64,000 nucleotides of DNA, from NCBI GenBank assembly GCA_963791145.1, contig CAWBRT010000011.1, forward strand, positions 744,001-808,000. The letters run 5' to 3'. Origin of the DNA: CAWBRT01 sp963791145. Its GTDB lineage: Bacteria > Acidobacteriota > Terriglobia > Terriglobales > Acidobacteriaceae. The position numbers and the translations under genes are program-made. This document shows, piece by piece, positions 18,032 through 26,238 of this stretch. The stretch's first letter is position 1, and the number at the start of each line of letters is the position of its first letter. Under the pieces are notes generated by a model. That model made no database searches and was not told where the DNA came from. It was given only the letters and a program-made list of their open reading frames with translations.

Positions 18032-19327
18032 TTAGACCGGCAGCTTTCTCTCGTAGTCGATCAGCGATGTGAAAATCAGCAGGCCGATGCCGGCAGCGAC
18101 AAAGAACATCATGGCCGGGAAGTACGAGCCCGTGTACTGCACGATGAGTCCGACGATGATCGGGACCGAGATGCCCATCAGCGTGCCGGAAAAGTTCATA
18201 ATGCCCGTGAGGAACCCAACCTTGTTCTTGGTAGCCAACCCCGGCGGAACCGAGAAGAACAGGCCGCACCAGCGCATGAAGAACAAGGTGATCGAGAGCA
18301 GTACCACCACGCCGACGTTGCTGCGAGTATAGGCGACCATGAAGATCGATACCGTACCAACCGCCGCAGCCGTCCCGAAGATAGTCCGCATTACTGTGTT
18401 GGGCCTTCCGCCAGCCGCCCTCCACTTGTCGGCGATCCAGCCGCCGCTAATCTCACCGAAAAACCCACTCAGAAAAGCGATGAAGGTAGCGCCGCCCATC
18501 TTCCAGATGTTGAAGCCATGCACCTTGTTGAGGTAGGTCGGCATCCAGGTGAGCAGGCCATACCATACGGCAGTGAACGACATCCAGCCGAGGCAGAGAC
18601 ACCATACCGAACGGTACTTGAAGAAGTCCAGTGAGCGGCCGGTCTGGTTCGCCGGCTCTTCCTTGACCTCTTTGACCTGCGCCGCCTCGATGTGCTGAAT
18701 CTCAGCCTCATTGGCACCCTTGTGCTCGCGAGGGTTGTTGCGGATATAGAACCATGACCAGAGCCCGGCTAGCACCGTGCCGATACCGGCGATGACGAAA
18801 GCCATCCGCCAGGAATTGAGCGCCGTAATCAGCCAGGTGATGATCAGCGCACCGAACGCCGCGCCCAGGGGCGCTCCGCTATCGAACAGAGTAGCGCCGC
18901 GCCCGCGCTCGCTGGGCGTCATCCACATACCATTCAGTTTGGCGCCGGCCGGGAAGATCGGCCCTTCGGCAGCTCCCAGCCCGAGTCGAGTCAAGACCAG
19001 GGGGACAAAACTGGTACACACGCCGGCAAGACCCTGAAACGCTCCCCAGAATATGGTTGCGCCGGCAATGACGACGCGCGGCTTGAATTTGTCCGACAGC
19101 ATGCCGCCCGGAATCTGCATCAGCAGGTAAGTCCAGAAGAAGCAACTGAGCAGCAATCCCTGCATGGCAGGGCTTAAGCTGAACTCTTTGCTGATCAGCG
19201 GCATGGCCACCGACAACGCCGCCCGGTCAATATAGTTGATAGTGACCAGCAGCAGAAGCAGCAGGAACATGTTCCAGCGGACGTTGGTTTTCGCTCCGAC
19301 CGATGGGGCGGTTGCAGGTACCGACAT
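18032..19327 (-). CDS. MFS transporter, anion:cation symporter (ACS) type
   Basis: 431 residues, about 12 membrane helices. The first contains the ACS signature NYIDRAALSVAMPLI, followed by GGMLSDKFKPR and RLGLGAAEGPIFPAG. ACS carriers take up organic anions such as hexuronates, galactonate or phthalate by proton symport. ATG 19327 follows AGGAGAGAG; an upstream in-frame codon lacks a ribosome site. It sits 54 nt after iclR and upstream of the TPP enzyme, so it most likely imports the substrate of this operon. Confidence 0.9.
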   Translation of the reverse strand: MSVPATAPSVGAKTNVRWNMFLLLLLLVTINYIDRAALSVAMPLISKEFSLSPAMQGLLLSCFFWTYLLMQIPGGMLSDKFKPRVVIAGATIFWGAFQGLAGVCTSFVPLVLTRLGLGAAEGPIFPAGAKLNGMWMTPSERGRGATLFDSGAPLGAAFGALIITWLITALNSWRMAFVIAGIGTVLAGLWSWFYIRNNPREHKGANEAEIQHIEAAQVKEVKEEPANQTGRSLDFFKYRSVWCLCLGWMSFTAVWYGLLTWMPTYLNKVHGFNIWKMGGATFIAFLSGFFGEISGGWIADKWRAAGGRPNTVMRTIFGTAAAVGTVSIFMVAYTRSNVGVVVLLSITLFFMRWCGLFFSVPPGLATKNKVGFLTGIMNFSGTLMGISVPIIVGLIVQYTGSYFPAMMFFVAAGIGLLIFTSLIDYERKLPV

Positions 19328-19381
19328 GTCTCTCTCCTTGACCACTGCGGTGAGCAGCGGAATAAAAAAAGATTGCGAAGC

Positions 19382-20257
19382 CTATTGGCCCTCCCACTTC
19401 CCTGCCGCCTGGCGCTTTGCCAGCCGCTGGCGGGGAGGTGGATAAACACGATTCTCTCTTCGCGGTCCCGCCGGAGACCGGCCATCGCTTCCGTTGCCGG
19501 CGGCGGCGCCGGCATACCCCAGACCGCGCGACAGACGGCGCGCGACAGAGGTCAGATACTCCGCCAGATCGGGCATGCGATCTTCGGTCATTCGCCAAGC
19601 GGGGCCGGTGATTCCGATGGCGGCGATAACCTGGCCGGTAAAATTCCGCAGGGGAGCGGCGATGCATCGAACTCCGATCTTGAACTCCTGGTTGTCAACC
19701 GCATAGCCCTGAGCCCGTACCCGGCTGAGCTCGCGCTCGAGAAGCTCGATCGAAGTCACGCTGTTGGGAGTGAACGGCCGGAGCTCGTTCTCCGTCAGGA
19801 ACTCCTTCAGTTGGTCCTTGGGAAAAGAAGACAACAGTATCTTGCCGTTGGCGGTGCAATGCGCAGGCGATGGATACCCAACTCGCGCGGAAACGCGGAT
19901 GGGGTCTTTCCCTTCCACCTTATGAATGACGGTGATCTCGTTCTGCGTAATCAACGACAGATGCGAAGTCTCGCCGCTGTACTGCGCCACATCCGCCAAT
20001 GTGGGCGCGGCAAGCTTGAGCAGGTTGGCCTCGTTCCAGGCCAGAGCCGCGACCTGAAATACCTTGCTCCCGACATAGTATTCGCGTGTTTGCTCGTCTT
20101 GGGCCAGGTAGCCGCGTGATGTGAGGGTCTGCAGAAGGTGGTGAGTGGTGCTTGGGTGAAGCCCAACCTTGCGGCTGATCTCCGTCGAGCCCATGGGCGC
20201 ATGGTTGTTGGCAACTACCTCAAGGACACCGAGCGCTCGCTGAAGAGATTGAATCAT
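19382..20257 (-). CDS. IclR-family transcriptional regulator
   Basis: 291 residues. Winged-helix domain at residues 1-60 (MIQSLQRALGVLEVVANN, STEISRKVGLHPSTTHHLLQTL) and the C-terminal IclR effector domain (SARVGYPSPAHCTANGKILLSS, GVRCIAAPLRNFTGQVIAAIGITGPAWRM). The tail after about residue 245 is Gly/Arg/Pro-rich and looks unstructured. First gene of the operon with the MFS carrier, TPP enzyme and dehydrogenase. Three palindromic operator-like sites lie about 100-155 nt upstream, which points to autoregulation and control by the operon's substrate. Confidence 0.92.
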   Translation of the reverse strand: MIQSLQRALGVLEVVANNHAPMGSTEISRKVGLHPSTTHHLLQTLTSRGYLAQDEQTREYYVGSKVFQVAALAWNEANLLKLAAPTLADVAQYSGETSHLSLITQNEITVIHKVEGKDPIRVSARVGYPSPAHCTANGKILLSSFPKDQLKEFLTENELRPFTPNSVTSIELLERELSRVRAQGYAVDNQEFKIGVRCIAAPLRNFTGQVIAAIGITGPAWRMTEDRMPDLAEYLTSVARRLSRGLGYAGAAAGNGSDGRSPAGPRRENRVYPPPRQRLAKRQAAGKWEGQ

Positions 20258-20357
20258 TTTTCGCCTCTACCCGTCTCACGTTGGGCACAGTCAATCGGCA
20301 CACGCCAGCCCGTCAGCCTGGCCTGGAGAATCGATCGGGTCACCCCGGCGTGAACAC

Positions 20358-20413
20358 TTCACATGGCGAAATCGGAATTTCACATCGTGAAATGCTTTTT
20401 CACATTGTGATAA
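20358..20413. promoter_or_regulatory. Three tandem palindromic operator sites (putative IclR sites)
   Basis: Site 2 (20377-20393) is a perfect palindrome ATTTCAC-ATC-GTGAAAT. Site 1 (20358-20370, TTCACATGGCGAA) and site 3 (20398-20413, TTTCACATTGTGATAA) are degenerate copies. Centres at about 20364, 20385 and 20405 are spaced by two helical turns, so bound dimers would sit on one face. A TTGACA on the minus strand lies just upstream at 20440-20445, placing the sites over the start region of the iclR transcript. Confidence 0.65.
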
Positions 20414-20587
20414 AGCACATTGTCTCAGCTTCAGAGCTCTGTCAAGGGGAGATTTTCATTATTTTCGCCGGCGCAAGATTCACTTTTCGAGGCATGGCGG
20501 CCTTTCCAAAATGTGCTCTGATCTCTGAGCTCGCGCTTCATCCCAAGTTTCGTCAGGAATACCGGATGACTTCTTCGGACCTATATG

Positions 20588-20625
20588 ACACCGCGATATG
20601 AAACCACAACACCGCGATATGAAAC
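20588..20625. repeat. Two direct copies of a 17-mer, 21-bp period
   Basis: ACACCGCGATATGAAAC occurs at 20588-20604 and 20609-20625 with no mismatch. The 21-bp period equals two helical turns and the pair ends 25 nt upstream of the TTGACA of the VOC-gene promoter candidate, the usual place for an activator site. Confidence 0.7.
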
Positions 20626-20650
20626 GGAAGTCCGCATGCGCTTTTCTGTG

Positions 20651-20679
20651 TTGACAATCATGTTTTGAGGATTCAAAGT
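20651..20679 (+). promoter_or_regulatory. Sigma70-type promoter candidate for the VOC gene
   Basis: Perfect -35 TTGACA at 20651-20656, a 17-nt spacer, and a weak -10 CAAAGT at 20674-20679. The weak -10 suits an activated promoter. Confidence 0.4.
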
Positions 20680-20793
20680 CTCTCCGCGGGATCACACTAA
20701 ATGCGCGTGTTCCTCGAGTTCTTTGGAGCTTCCGTTTGGCGCAGTCGCTTCAGAACATCTGCGAAAACAAACTTGTCAAGGAAAGGTGTATCT

Positions 20794-21384
20794 ATGAAAT
20801 CGAAACTCATCGTCGTCGCTGTGGCTCTGTTCGTCCCGACACTGATGCTGGCGCAAGCGAGCCAGCCGCAAGCGAAAGCCGCGGCGCCGGCCGCCGGGCA
20901 GACATGGCAGTTGAAGATGACAGCTCCACTCGAGGTGGGCATCGTCTGCACCGATTTGGAGCGCATGCTGAAGTTTTACACCGAGGTGGTCGGCCTGAAA
21001 AAAGTAGCCGATGCCGAGACGACTCCGGAGATGAGCAGACTGGCCAAGTCAGCGCCCAATGGATACAGAATCGTGCGCATGCAGACCCCATATGGCGAGC
21101 GGATTAAGCTGATCCAGCCGAAAGTAGACTCTCCGAAACGGGCTCCGGTTCCCAAGTGGGCATTTCTGCGGGCTGGGGTAGCCTTCAATACCTTCCTGGT
21201 CCCCGACATGGACGCGGTGGTGAAGCAGTTGCGGGCCAATAACGTAAAGCTCGTCAGCGAAAACGCCATTCAGGTTCGCCCGGGGGTGTTTGCACTGTTG
21301 GCGCTGGACCCGGAAGGAAATTACGTGGAGTTTGTGCGTTATCCGGATATCGCCGCATACCGGCCTGATCTTGTAAAAAAGTAA
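20794..21384 (+). CDS. Secreted VOC/glyoxalase-fold protein
   Basis: 196 residues. The first 22 form a signal peptide (MKSKLIVVAVALFVPTLMLAQA). The body has the paired beta-alpha-beta-beta-beta modules of the VOC superfamily: VGIVCTDLERMLKFYTEVVGL in the first, FNTFLVPDMDAVVKQLRANNV and LALDPEGNYVEFVRYP in the second. The glutamate in YVEFV is a usual metal ligand in this fold. A periplasmic location is unusual for glyoxalases and dioxygenases. ATG 20794 is chosen over an upstream frame start at 20701 because AAGGAAAGG and a signal peptide follow from it. Function unknown; divergent from the iclR operon and perhaps co-regulated. Confidence 0.82.
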   Translation: MKSKLIVVAVALFVPTLMLAQASQPQAKAAAPAAGQTWQLKMTAPLEVGIVCTDLERMLKFYTEVVGLKKVADAETTPEMSRLAKSAPNGYRIVRMQTPYGERIKLIQPKVDSPKRAPVPKWAFLRAGVAFNTFLVPDMDAVVKQLRANNVKLVSENAIQVRPGVFALLALDPEGNYVEFVRYPDIAAYRPDLVKK

Positions 21385-21415
21385 CTGCGACGACCTTCGC
21401 AACGCGAATTCTATA

Positions 21416-21446
21416 CCCCAGCAAGCTCAATTCTCGCTTGCTGGGG
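21416..21446. terminator. Hairpin downstream of the VOC gene
   Basis: Perfect 11-bp stem CCCCAGCAAGC / GCTTGCTGGGG with a 9-nt loop, 31 nt after the stop codon. No T-run follows, so termination would be imperfect or Rho-assisted. Confidence 0.55.
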
Positions 21447-21622
21447 ATTCGTTGCCGCGCTACACCCTTTCTACGACGGACCTCTCGGGTTTGGCCGGGT
21501 AGTCATGGGCTTAGGCAGCAAGCGCACCGGATCGTCCGGAATCCAAGCCGGCCTGGGAGAGCCAGGAGTATTGCACGGGCAATAGTCTACTGAATTGAGT
21601 CCCGTCTTGGGACAGTGATGCA

Positions 21623-21654
21623 GGGTGCCAATAGCAAAGGCACCCTTTATTCTT
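21623..21654 (+). terminator. Rho-independent terminator candidate
   Basis: GGGTGCC / GGCACCC stem with a 9-nt loop, followed by TTTATTCTT on the plus strand. A second stop for plus-strand transcription before the convergent MCP-4 gene. Confidence 0.5.
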
Positions 21655-21698
21655 GGGAGCCGCACCTGCTCCGCGAGAAGGCGGAACAGAGCTCGAGA

Positions 21699-23138
21699 TC
21701 AACCGGCGTTTCTGCCGCCGGCGCCTACCAGCGCCACCAGGTTGCCGACGACCTTGCGCAGGGTTGCCGACTGCGTGTTCAGTTCTTCGCCCGCGGCTGC
21801 ACTCTCCTCGGCGCTGGCAGCCGTCTTCTGGGTTACCTGCTCCATCTGGGCGATAGCCTTGCTGACCTGGTCCAGTCCGCGCGCCTGCTCATGGCTGCCG
21901 ACGCTAACCTCGTCCACCAGAACCTTGACCTTATCGGCATTCTGGGTGATGGCGACAATCGCCTTGGTAACCTCGTCCACCCGGCGGCCGCCCTCATTGG
22001 ATTTGGCGACGGAATCCTCAATCAGGCTGGCCGTATCTTTTGCCGCCTGGGCACAGCGCTGAGCCAGGTTGCGCACCTCGTCGGCAACGACGGCAAACCC
22101 CATGCCGGCCTCTCCGGCCCGCGCCGCTTCCACGGCCGCATTGAGAGCCAGGATATTGGTTTGAAACGCTATCTCGTCAATGGTCCTGATGATTTTGGAA
22201 ATCTTCTCGCTGGAGGCGTTGATCTCGTTCATCGAGGCCACAAGCTGATTCAGCTTCTGATTGCCCTCGGCGATCTGGCTGGCCATCTCGATCATTAAAG
22301 TGGCCGAGTCCTTGGAATTGTCGGCGTTCTTGTGAGTCATGGAGCTGATTTCCTCGGTTGACGAGGAGGTCTCCTCGAGCGTAGCCGCCTGTTCGGAGGC
22401 TCCCTGCGCAAGCGCCTGGGAAGAACTTGAAACCTGAGTCGCCGCGTTGGCCACCTGGGCGGAACCTTCTTCCAACTGGCTTATCAGTTTACGCATGTCC
22501 CGCCCGCTGAGCCGGAGAGAGAATATGGCGACGATTCCAACGGCGAGGGTCAGAACAATGAAACCTGCCGTGATCCATCGCGTCACACTCGCCTGATGGG
22601 CGGCTTTGACCTTTTCCTCTTCCAGCAGCTTCCGGTGACGGGGAACCATCTGCGCGGCCAGTTTGACCGCCCGGCTGATAGGCGGCGTAATCTCTTTTGC
22701 GGAATACTGTGCGGCCTGATCAAACTCTCCTGCCTCGCACAAACGCAAGACATCCGCGGCAAAGGGAACGATCTTTATCATCGCTGCCTTGGCCTCTTGG
22801 ATCTCATTCTGCGCTTGCGGAGAGTCAGCGAATGACATTAGTTGGTCCAGTACCTTGTTGGCATCCGCCAGGCTCTTGTCCCAATCCTCTTTAGAGGCGG
22901 CTATCTTGGCTGGAGATTTAAGATAACCACCAAGCAGGACTCCACGATTTGTAGCTCGAAGGGCCCATATATCTCCTTCGAGCTTCCCCGACAGGTAGAA
23001 CTCCATGGCCCGGCGGTCGACCACGTTGGCAAAGCTCTTGTTCAGTTGGGCGAATCCGCTGAGCACTACATAGCTTAGAACTACAATAAGCGCGAGCAGC
23101 GCAGCAAAAGCTACAGTTAATTTCTTACGGACCGTCAT
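21699..23138 (-). CDS. Methyl-accepting chemotaxis protein 4 (single-gene unit)
   Basis: 479 residues from ATG 23138 (AAGGAGTGGCCG upstream). Membrane helix at about 8-30, helical periplasmic domain at about 31-190 of the four-helix-bundle type, second helix at about 195-215, then an MA signalling domain with tip KIIRTIDEIAFQTNILALNA and EAARAGEAGMGFAVVADEVRNLAQRCAQAA. A classical HAMP is hard to see; the second helix runs almost directly into the coiled coil. Signalling sequence differs clearly from MCPs 1-3, so it may belong to another receptor length class or array. It has its own sigma28-like promoter. Confidence 0.92.
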   Translation of the reverse strand: MTVRKKLTVAFAALLALIVVLSYVVLSGFAQLNKSFANVVDRRAMEFYLSGKLEGDIWALRATNRGVLLGGYLKSPAKIAASKEDWDKSLADANKVLDQLMSFADSPQAQNEIQEAKAAMIKIVPFAADVLRLCEAGEFDQAAQYSAKEITPPISRAVKLAAQMVPRHRKLLEEEKVKAAHQASVTRWITAGFIVLTLAVGIVAIFSLRLSGRDMRKLISQLEEGSAQVANAATQVSSSSQALAQGASEQAATLEETSSSTEEISSMTHKNADNSKDSATLMIEMASQIAEGNQKLNQLVASMNEINASSEKISKIIRTIDEIAFQTNILALNAAVEAARAGEAGMGFAVVADEVRNLAQRCAQAAKDTASLIEDSVAKSNEGGRRVDEVTKAIVAITQNADKVKVLVDEVSVGSHEQARGLDQVSKAIAQMEQVTQKTAASAEESAAAGEELNTQSATLRKVVGNLVALVGAGGRNAG

Positions 23139-23482
23139 CGGCCACTCCTTCTCGCCCAGGTCACGTTCCCCACAATCGGCGACACGAATAGTCCTCGTAT
23201 CGGCACTTCCCGGCACAATCTTTAGCAACTCCCCAGCTCGGCCGATCAGGAGTCAGGCAATAGGGGTACTGATAGTGGCTTAAGTGGAGGAGCGGCGGGG
23301 ACTGCAAGCGGCTGGCATACCTGCATTCAAGGCCTGGAAGGGGAGCGTCGCCGCTTCGATGACGTTTCGGCACGAGAGATTCTTACAGGTGGTGGACGAG
23401 ATGGTCCGGTGCATGCGAGCGCTCGGCCCGCTGAACAGGGCTGCCGCGGATTAGGGAATCTTGCTTCTGTGCCCTTTCCCGG
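23139..23482. other. Gene-free region upstream of MCP-4
   Basis: 344 nt. It contains the MCP-4 ribosome site and the sigma28-like promoter at 23197-23224. Nothing recognisable between 23225 and 23482. Confidence 0.6.
23197..23224 (-). promoter_or_regulatory. Sigma28-like promoter of MCP-4
   Basis: Minus strand TAAAGATT, 12 nt, GCCGATAC: 7 of 8 matches to each FliA/SigD element with the same spacer as the operon promoter at 14621-14648. It lies about 60 nt upstream of the start codon. Confidence 0.68.
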
Positions 23483-23926
23483 CTAATGCGCCACTTCCAG
23501 CGGAAGACGGCAAATATCGGAGAGATGCTGGTGTGCCAAGAGGAGTTCGCCCTCGGGACTGAGGACAAAAACATGGGTTCCGCGCCCATCGGTTAATTTC
23601 CGGTTCAGGGTCTTCCCTAGAATAGGCTCTTTTACGTTATTGGCGATGGATCTGAAGGTATGGGTCGCGATGGCTACAGTGTCCGACAGGATCTGCACGT
23701 CAATAGGCGAAGTAAATTCGAAGTGATAGCTGCATTCAGGATGGCCGTACTCGCGATCTCTGATGGTGGCCCATACGCGTCCGAGGTCCGCACGCGTCCC
23801 GTAAGGGCCGAAAACTACCGCATCGCAGGAGTACATCTTCGTCAATTGACCAGGCATTTTGTCGGCCATGGTCTCAAAATACCGCCGTACGGCATCTTGT
23901 ACCTGCTGTACAGTAATGGTCGTCAT
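23483..23926 (-). CDS. SnoaL-like / NTF2-fold protein of unknown function
   Basis: 147 residues resembling the SnoaL/DUF4440 group of cone-shaped alpha+beta proteins: an N-terminal helix (VQDAVRRYFETMADKMPGQLTKMYSCDAVVFGP), then strands ending in GRGTHVFVLSPEGELLLAHQHLS. No signal peptide. Members are small-molecule enzymes or binding domains; the substrate is not evident. ATG 23926 is preferred (GGGAGG upstream). Stands alone between MCP-4 and the LarA-like gene. Confidence 0.75.
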   Translation of the reverse strand: MTTITVQQVQDAVRRYFETMADKMPGQLTKMYSCDAVVFGPYGTRADLGRVWATIRDREYGHPECSYHFEFTSPIDVQILSDTVAIATHTFRSIANNVKEPILGKTLNRKLTDGRGTHVFVLSPEGELLLAHQHLSDICRLPLEVAH

Positions 23927-24182
23927 GACAGCGCCTCCCATCGCGCCTGTTACGGCGCAAACAGCTTAACCGATCCTGCCCATTGCACAAGATTACGAAC
24001 GTGCGGCTAAGATGCCGACACGTCTAGAGGTAGGGCAACCAGGGTTCTATCCGTCACCTGGAATCAAGTTTTTGGCTGGATGAGGTGATTGTCAACCGGC
24101 AAATTTTGCCGGTCACCAGAGACATACACACCGGGCAATTACCTTATTTCCTGCCGGCCCGGGTGGTTAGGACGGCAGCCAC

Positions 24183-25469
24183 TCACTTCCCTACCAGCTC
24201 TCGCAGCAACGGGCTGACCAGGTTGCCGTCGCCGTCGAACTCCATCTCGCGCGCTGGATCCAAAATTTCCAATATGGGATTCTTTTCGACTTCCGGCTTG
24301 AGATTCTCGCTCAATGCCAGCACTCCAAGATCGAGCGTATTGCGGAGCCAGCCGACGGTCACCTCCGCCATGTCGAGTTTGCCGACGGTCGGCATAATCG
24401 CTTCCATACAGGCACGGTCGGTAGGCAGATGAATGGGCGTGCGGATGGTGGAGAGCCCCAGGGAGGTAAGAGCGTTGGTGTGCGTAGGCACCCAGTCAAT
24501 CTTGTTCACCAGCCGGTCGGTGACTATGTCAACCACTCCGATCCCGATTCCGTTGCCGTAGCTCATATCGCTGAGATCGCGGACGAAGATACGTTCCATG
24601 CGCTTTACGTCCGGATAGGGATTACGCTCGGCATTGAAGCCGCGATTCACGATCTTCCAGTCGAGGCCGCCGCCGCTGATGTGCTTGCCGATTTCGTCCA
24701 CGATCAGCACATCGAGATCGACGGGAATCGTCGCCCGCCAGGATTTTGCCAACTCCAGATTTTCTTCCTCGCGACGCTCCATGATGTCGTTGGTGACCGC
24801 GTCGATCTTCGCCGTGTTGTGGTAGGCGTCTTCTATGATCGCCAACCCGCCCAGCATCTTTCCCGACTTGAGCACCTGGCGGCCAACGCTGCGAATGACG
24901 TATTCCAAACCGAGCTTGTAGGCGTAAGCGTGGTACCGCCGGGCGCCGGCGAACTTGCCGAGGCCGATGGCCATCATCTTGAACAGGCCGCTTTCGATCT
25001 TGCCGGAATAATCGGTGTGCCATTGTGTCCGGCCGATCAGCATGACGCCATCGCTCTCGTAAGCCGTGCGATCCATGAAGGCTTCAATGCCATCCTGCGT
25101 CTTGCCCAGCGAAACGACCTCCAACTGGCTGATCACCGGACAACCCATGGTCCGCTCATCAATGCCGTAATGCGCCAGCACGCTGGCCTGGCCCTCGGCG
25201 GTTGCCGCTCCGTGGCTCCCCATCACGGGGATGATGAATGGGCGCATACCGGCCTGTTTCCAGTAATCCACGGCCGCGCGCGCGATGGTCGCGATGTTGC
25301 TTATTCCCCGGCTGCCGACACCGATGGTCACCCGCGCCCCAGGCTGCAGCCGTGATGCGAATGGCGAGGCGGAGAGCTGACGCCGCACTTCCCCGGCGAT
25401 ATCAGGTATCCGCCGGTCGGGGTAGCTCTGCCGGACAAGCATCATGCGGGGAAACTGAAAGGCAGACAT
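24183..25469 (-). CDS. Lactate racemase (LarA)-like DUF2088 protein
   Basis: 428 residues, close to LarA (about 425). The N-terminal half has the DUF2088 pattern (RVTIGVGSRGISNIATIARAAVDYWKQ, FIIPVMGSHGAATAEGQASVLAHYGI). LarA racemases use a nickel-pincer nucleotide bound through lysine and histidine. His residues are present (SHGAA, QWHTDYSG, RRYHAYAY), but I cannot map the pincer lysine by eye. ATG 25469 follows AAAGGAG. It is the last gene of ABC transporter set 1, 38 nt after livF, so it probably acts on the imported hydroxyacid. No larB, larC or larE is in the window. Confidence 0.78.
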   Translation of the reverse strand: MSAFQFPRMMLVRQSYPDRRIPDIAGEVRRQLSASPFASRLQPGARVTIGVGSRGISNIATIARAAVDYWKQAGMRPFIIPVMGSHGAATAEGQASVLAHYGIDERTMGCPVISQLEVVSLGKTQDGIEAFMDRTAYESDGVMLIGRTQWHTDYSGKIESGLFKMMAIGLGKFAGARRYHAYAYKLGLEYVIRSVGRQVLKSGKMLGGLAIIEDAYHNTAKIDAVTNDIMERREEENLELAKSWRATIPVDLDVLIVDEIGKHISGGGLDWKIVNRGFNAERNPYPDVKRMERIFVRDLSDMSYGNGIGIGVVDIVTDRLVNKIDWVPTHTNALTSLGLSTIRTPIHLPTDRACMEAIMPTVGKLDMAEVTVGWLRNTLDLGVLALSENLKPEVEKNPILEILDPAREMEFDGDGNLVSPLLRELVGK

Positions 25470-25506
25470 GGCGATAACTCCTTTGGGCGGTGGTCCGTCT
25501 GTCCGG

Positions 25507-26238
25507 CTAGGCTTGCTGGGCGCGCCCGCCCAGGTAGGCGGCGCGTACGTCTTCATTGTCCCACAATTCATCGGGCCGGCCTTCGGTGACAAGATTGCCG
25601 GTCTCCAGCACGTAGCCGCGGTCGGCCACGGAAAGCGCCATGTTGGCGTTCTGCTCCACCAGCAGCACGGTGGTTCCGTTGCGGCGGATATTTGCGATTA
25701 CGTTGTAGACCTGCTCGACCACCAGCGGACCAAGACCCAAAGACGGCTCGTCCAGCAACAGGATTTTGGGACGGGACATCAGGCCGCGCGCAATCGCGAC
25801 CATCTGCTGCTGTCCCCCCGAAAGAGTCCAGCCCAGAGCATTTTTGAAGTTGCGCAACTCCGGGAAGATTTCGAACATGCGCTCCGCCTCGGCATGGAGT
25901 TCGGTTCGCGATACACCGGGGCGGTTGGAGCCGCCGAGCAGAAAGTTTTCCCAGACGGTCAGGCCGGGAAATACGCGCCTGCGCTCGGGCACGTGCGCCA
26001 CGCCGAGACGAAATATGGATTCCGGCCGATGGCCGGAGATGACCTCTCCCAGCAGCTTCACCGTGCCCGTCCGCGGCTTCAACAGCCCGGAGATGACGCG
26101 CAGAGTAGTGCTCTTGCCGGCGCCGTTGGCCCCCAGCAAAGTAACGATTTCGCCCTCGTCGATATGAAACGACAGGCCGTGCAGCGCCGCCACTTTGCCG
26201 TAGGTAGCGACCACGTTCTCAAGCTCAAGGAGCCGCAT
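25507..26238 (-). CDS. livF: ABC transporter ATPase LivF-type, set 1
   Basis: 243 residues. Walker A GANGAGKST, signature LSGGQQQMVAIARGL, Walker B ILLLDEPSLGL, H-loop-region glutamine-rich LLVEQNANMAL. These are the LivF-type features of HAAT-family importers (branched-chain amino acids, amides, urea, aromatic acids). Its first codons overlap the end of the upstream livG part by 14 nt. Pairs with the LivG domain at 26225 onward. Confidence 0.93.
   Translation of the reverse strand: MRLLELENVVATYGKVAALHGLSFHIDEGEIVTLLGANGAGKSTTLRVISGLLKPRTGTVKLLGEVISGHRPESIFRLGVAHVPERRRVFPGLTVWENFLLGGSNRPGVSRTELHAEAERMFEIFPELRNFKNALGWTLSGGQQQMVAIARGLMSRPKILLLDEPSLGLGPLVVEQVYNVIANIRRNGTTVLLVEQNANMALSVADRGYVLETGNLVTEGRPDELWDNEDVRAAYLGGRAQQA

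Larger units (their letters stand above)
20258..20793. other. Divergent regulatory region between iclR and the VOC gene
   Basis: About 535 nt without a gene. It holds a minus-strand TTGACA at 20440-20445, three palindromes at 20358-20413, a duplicated 17-mer at 20588-20625, and a plus-strand TTGACA-N17-CAAAGT promoter candidate at 20651-20679. Confidence 0.6.
21385..21698. other. Gene-free stretch with two hairpins
   Basis: 314 nt between the convergent VOC and MCP-4 genes. Apart from the hairpins at 21416-21446 and 21623-21654 nothing is recognisable. Confidence 0.6.
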
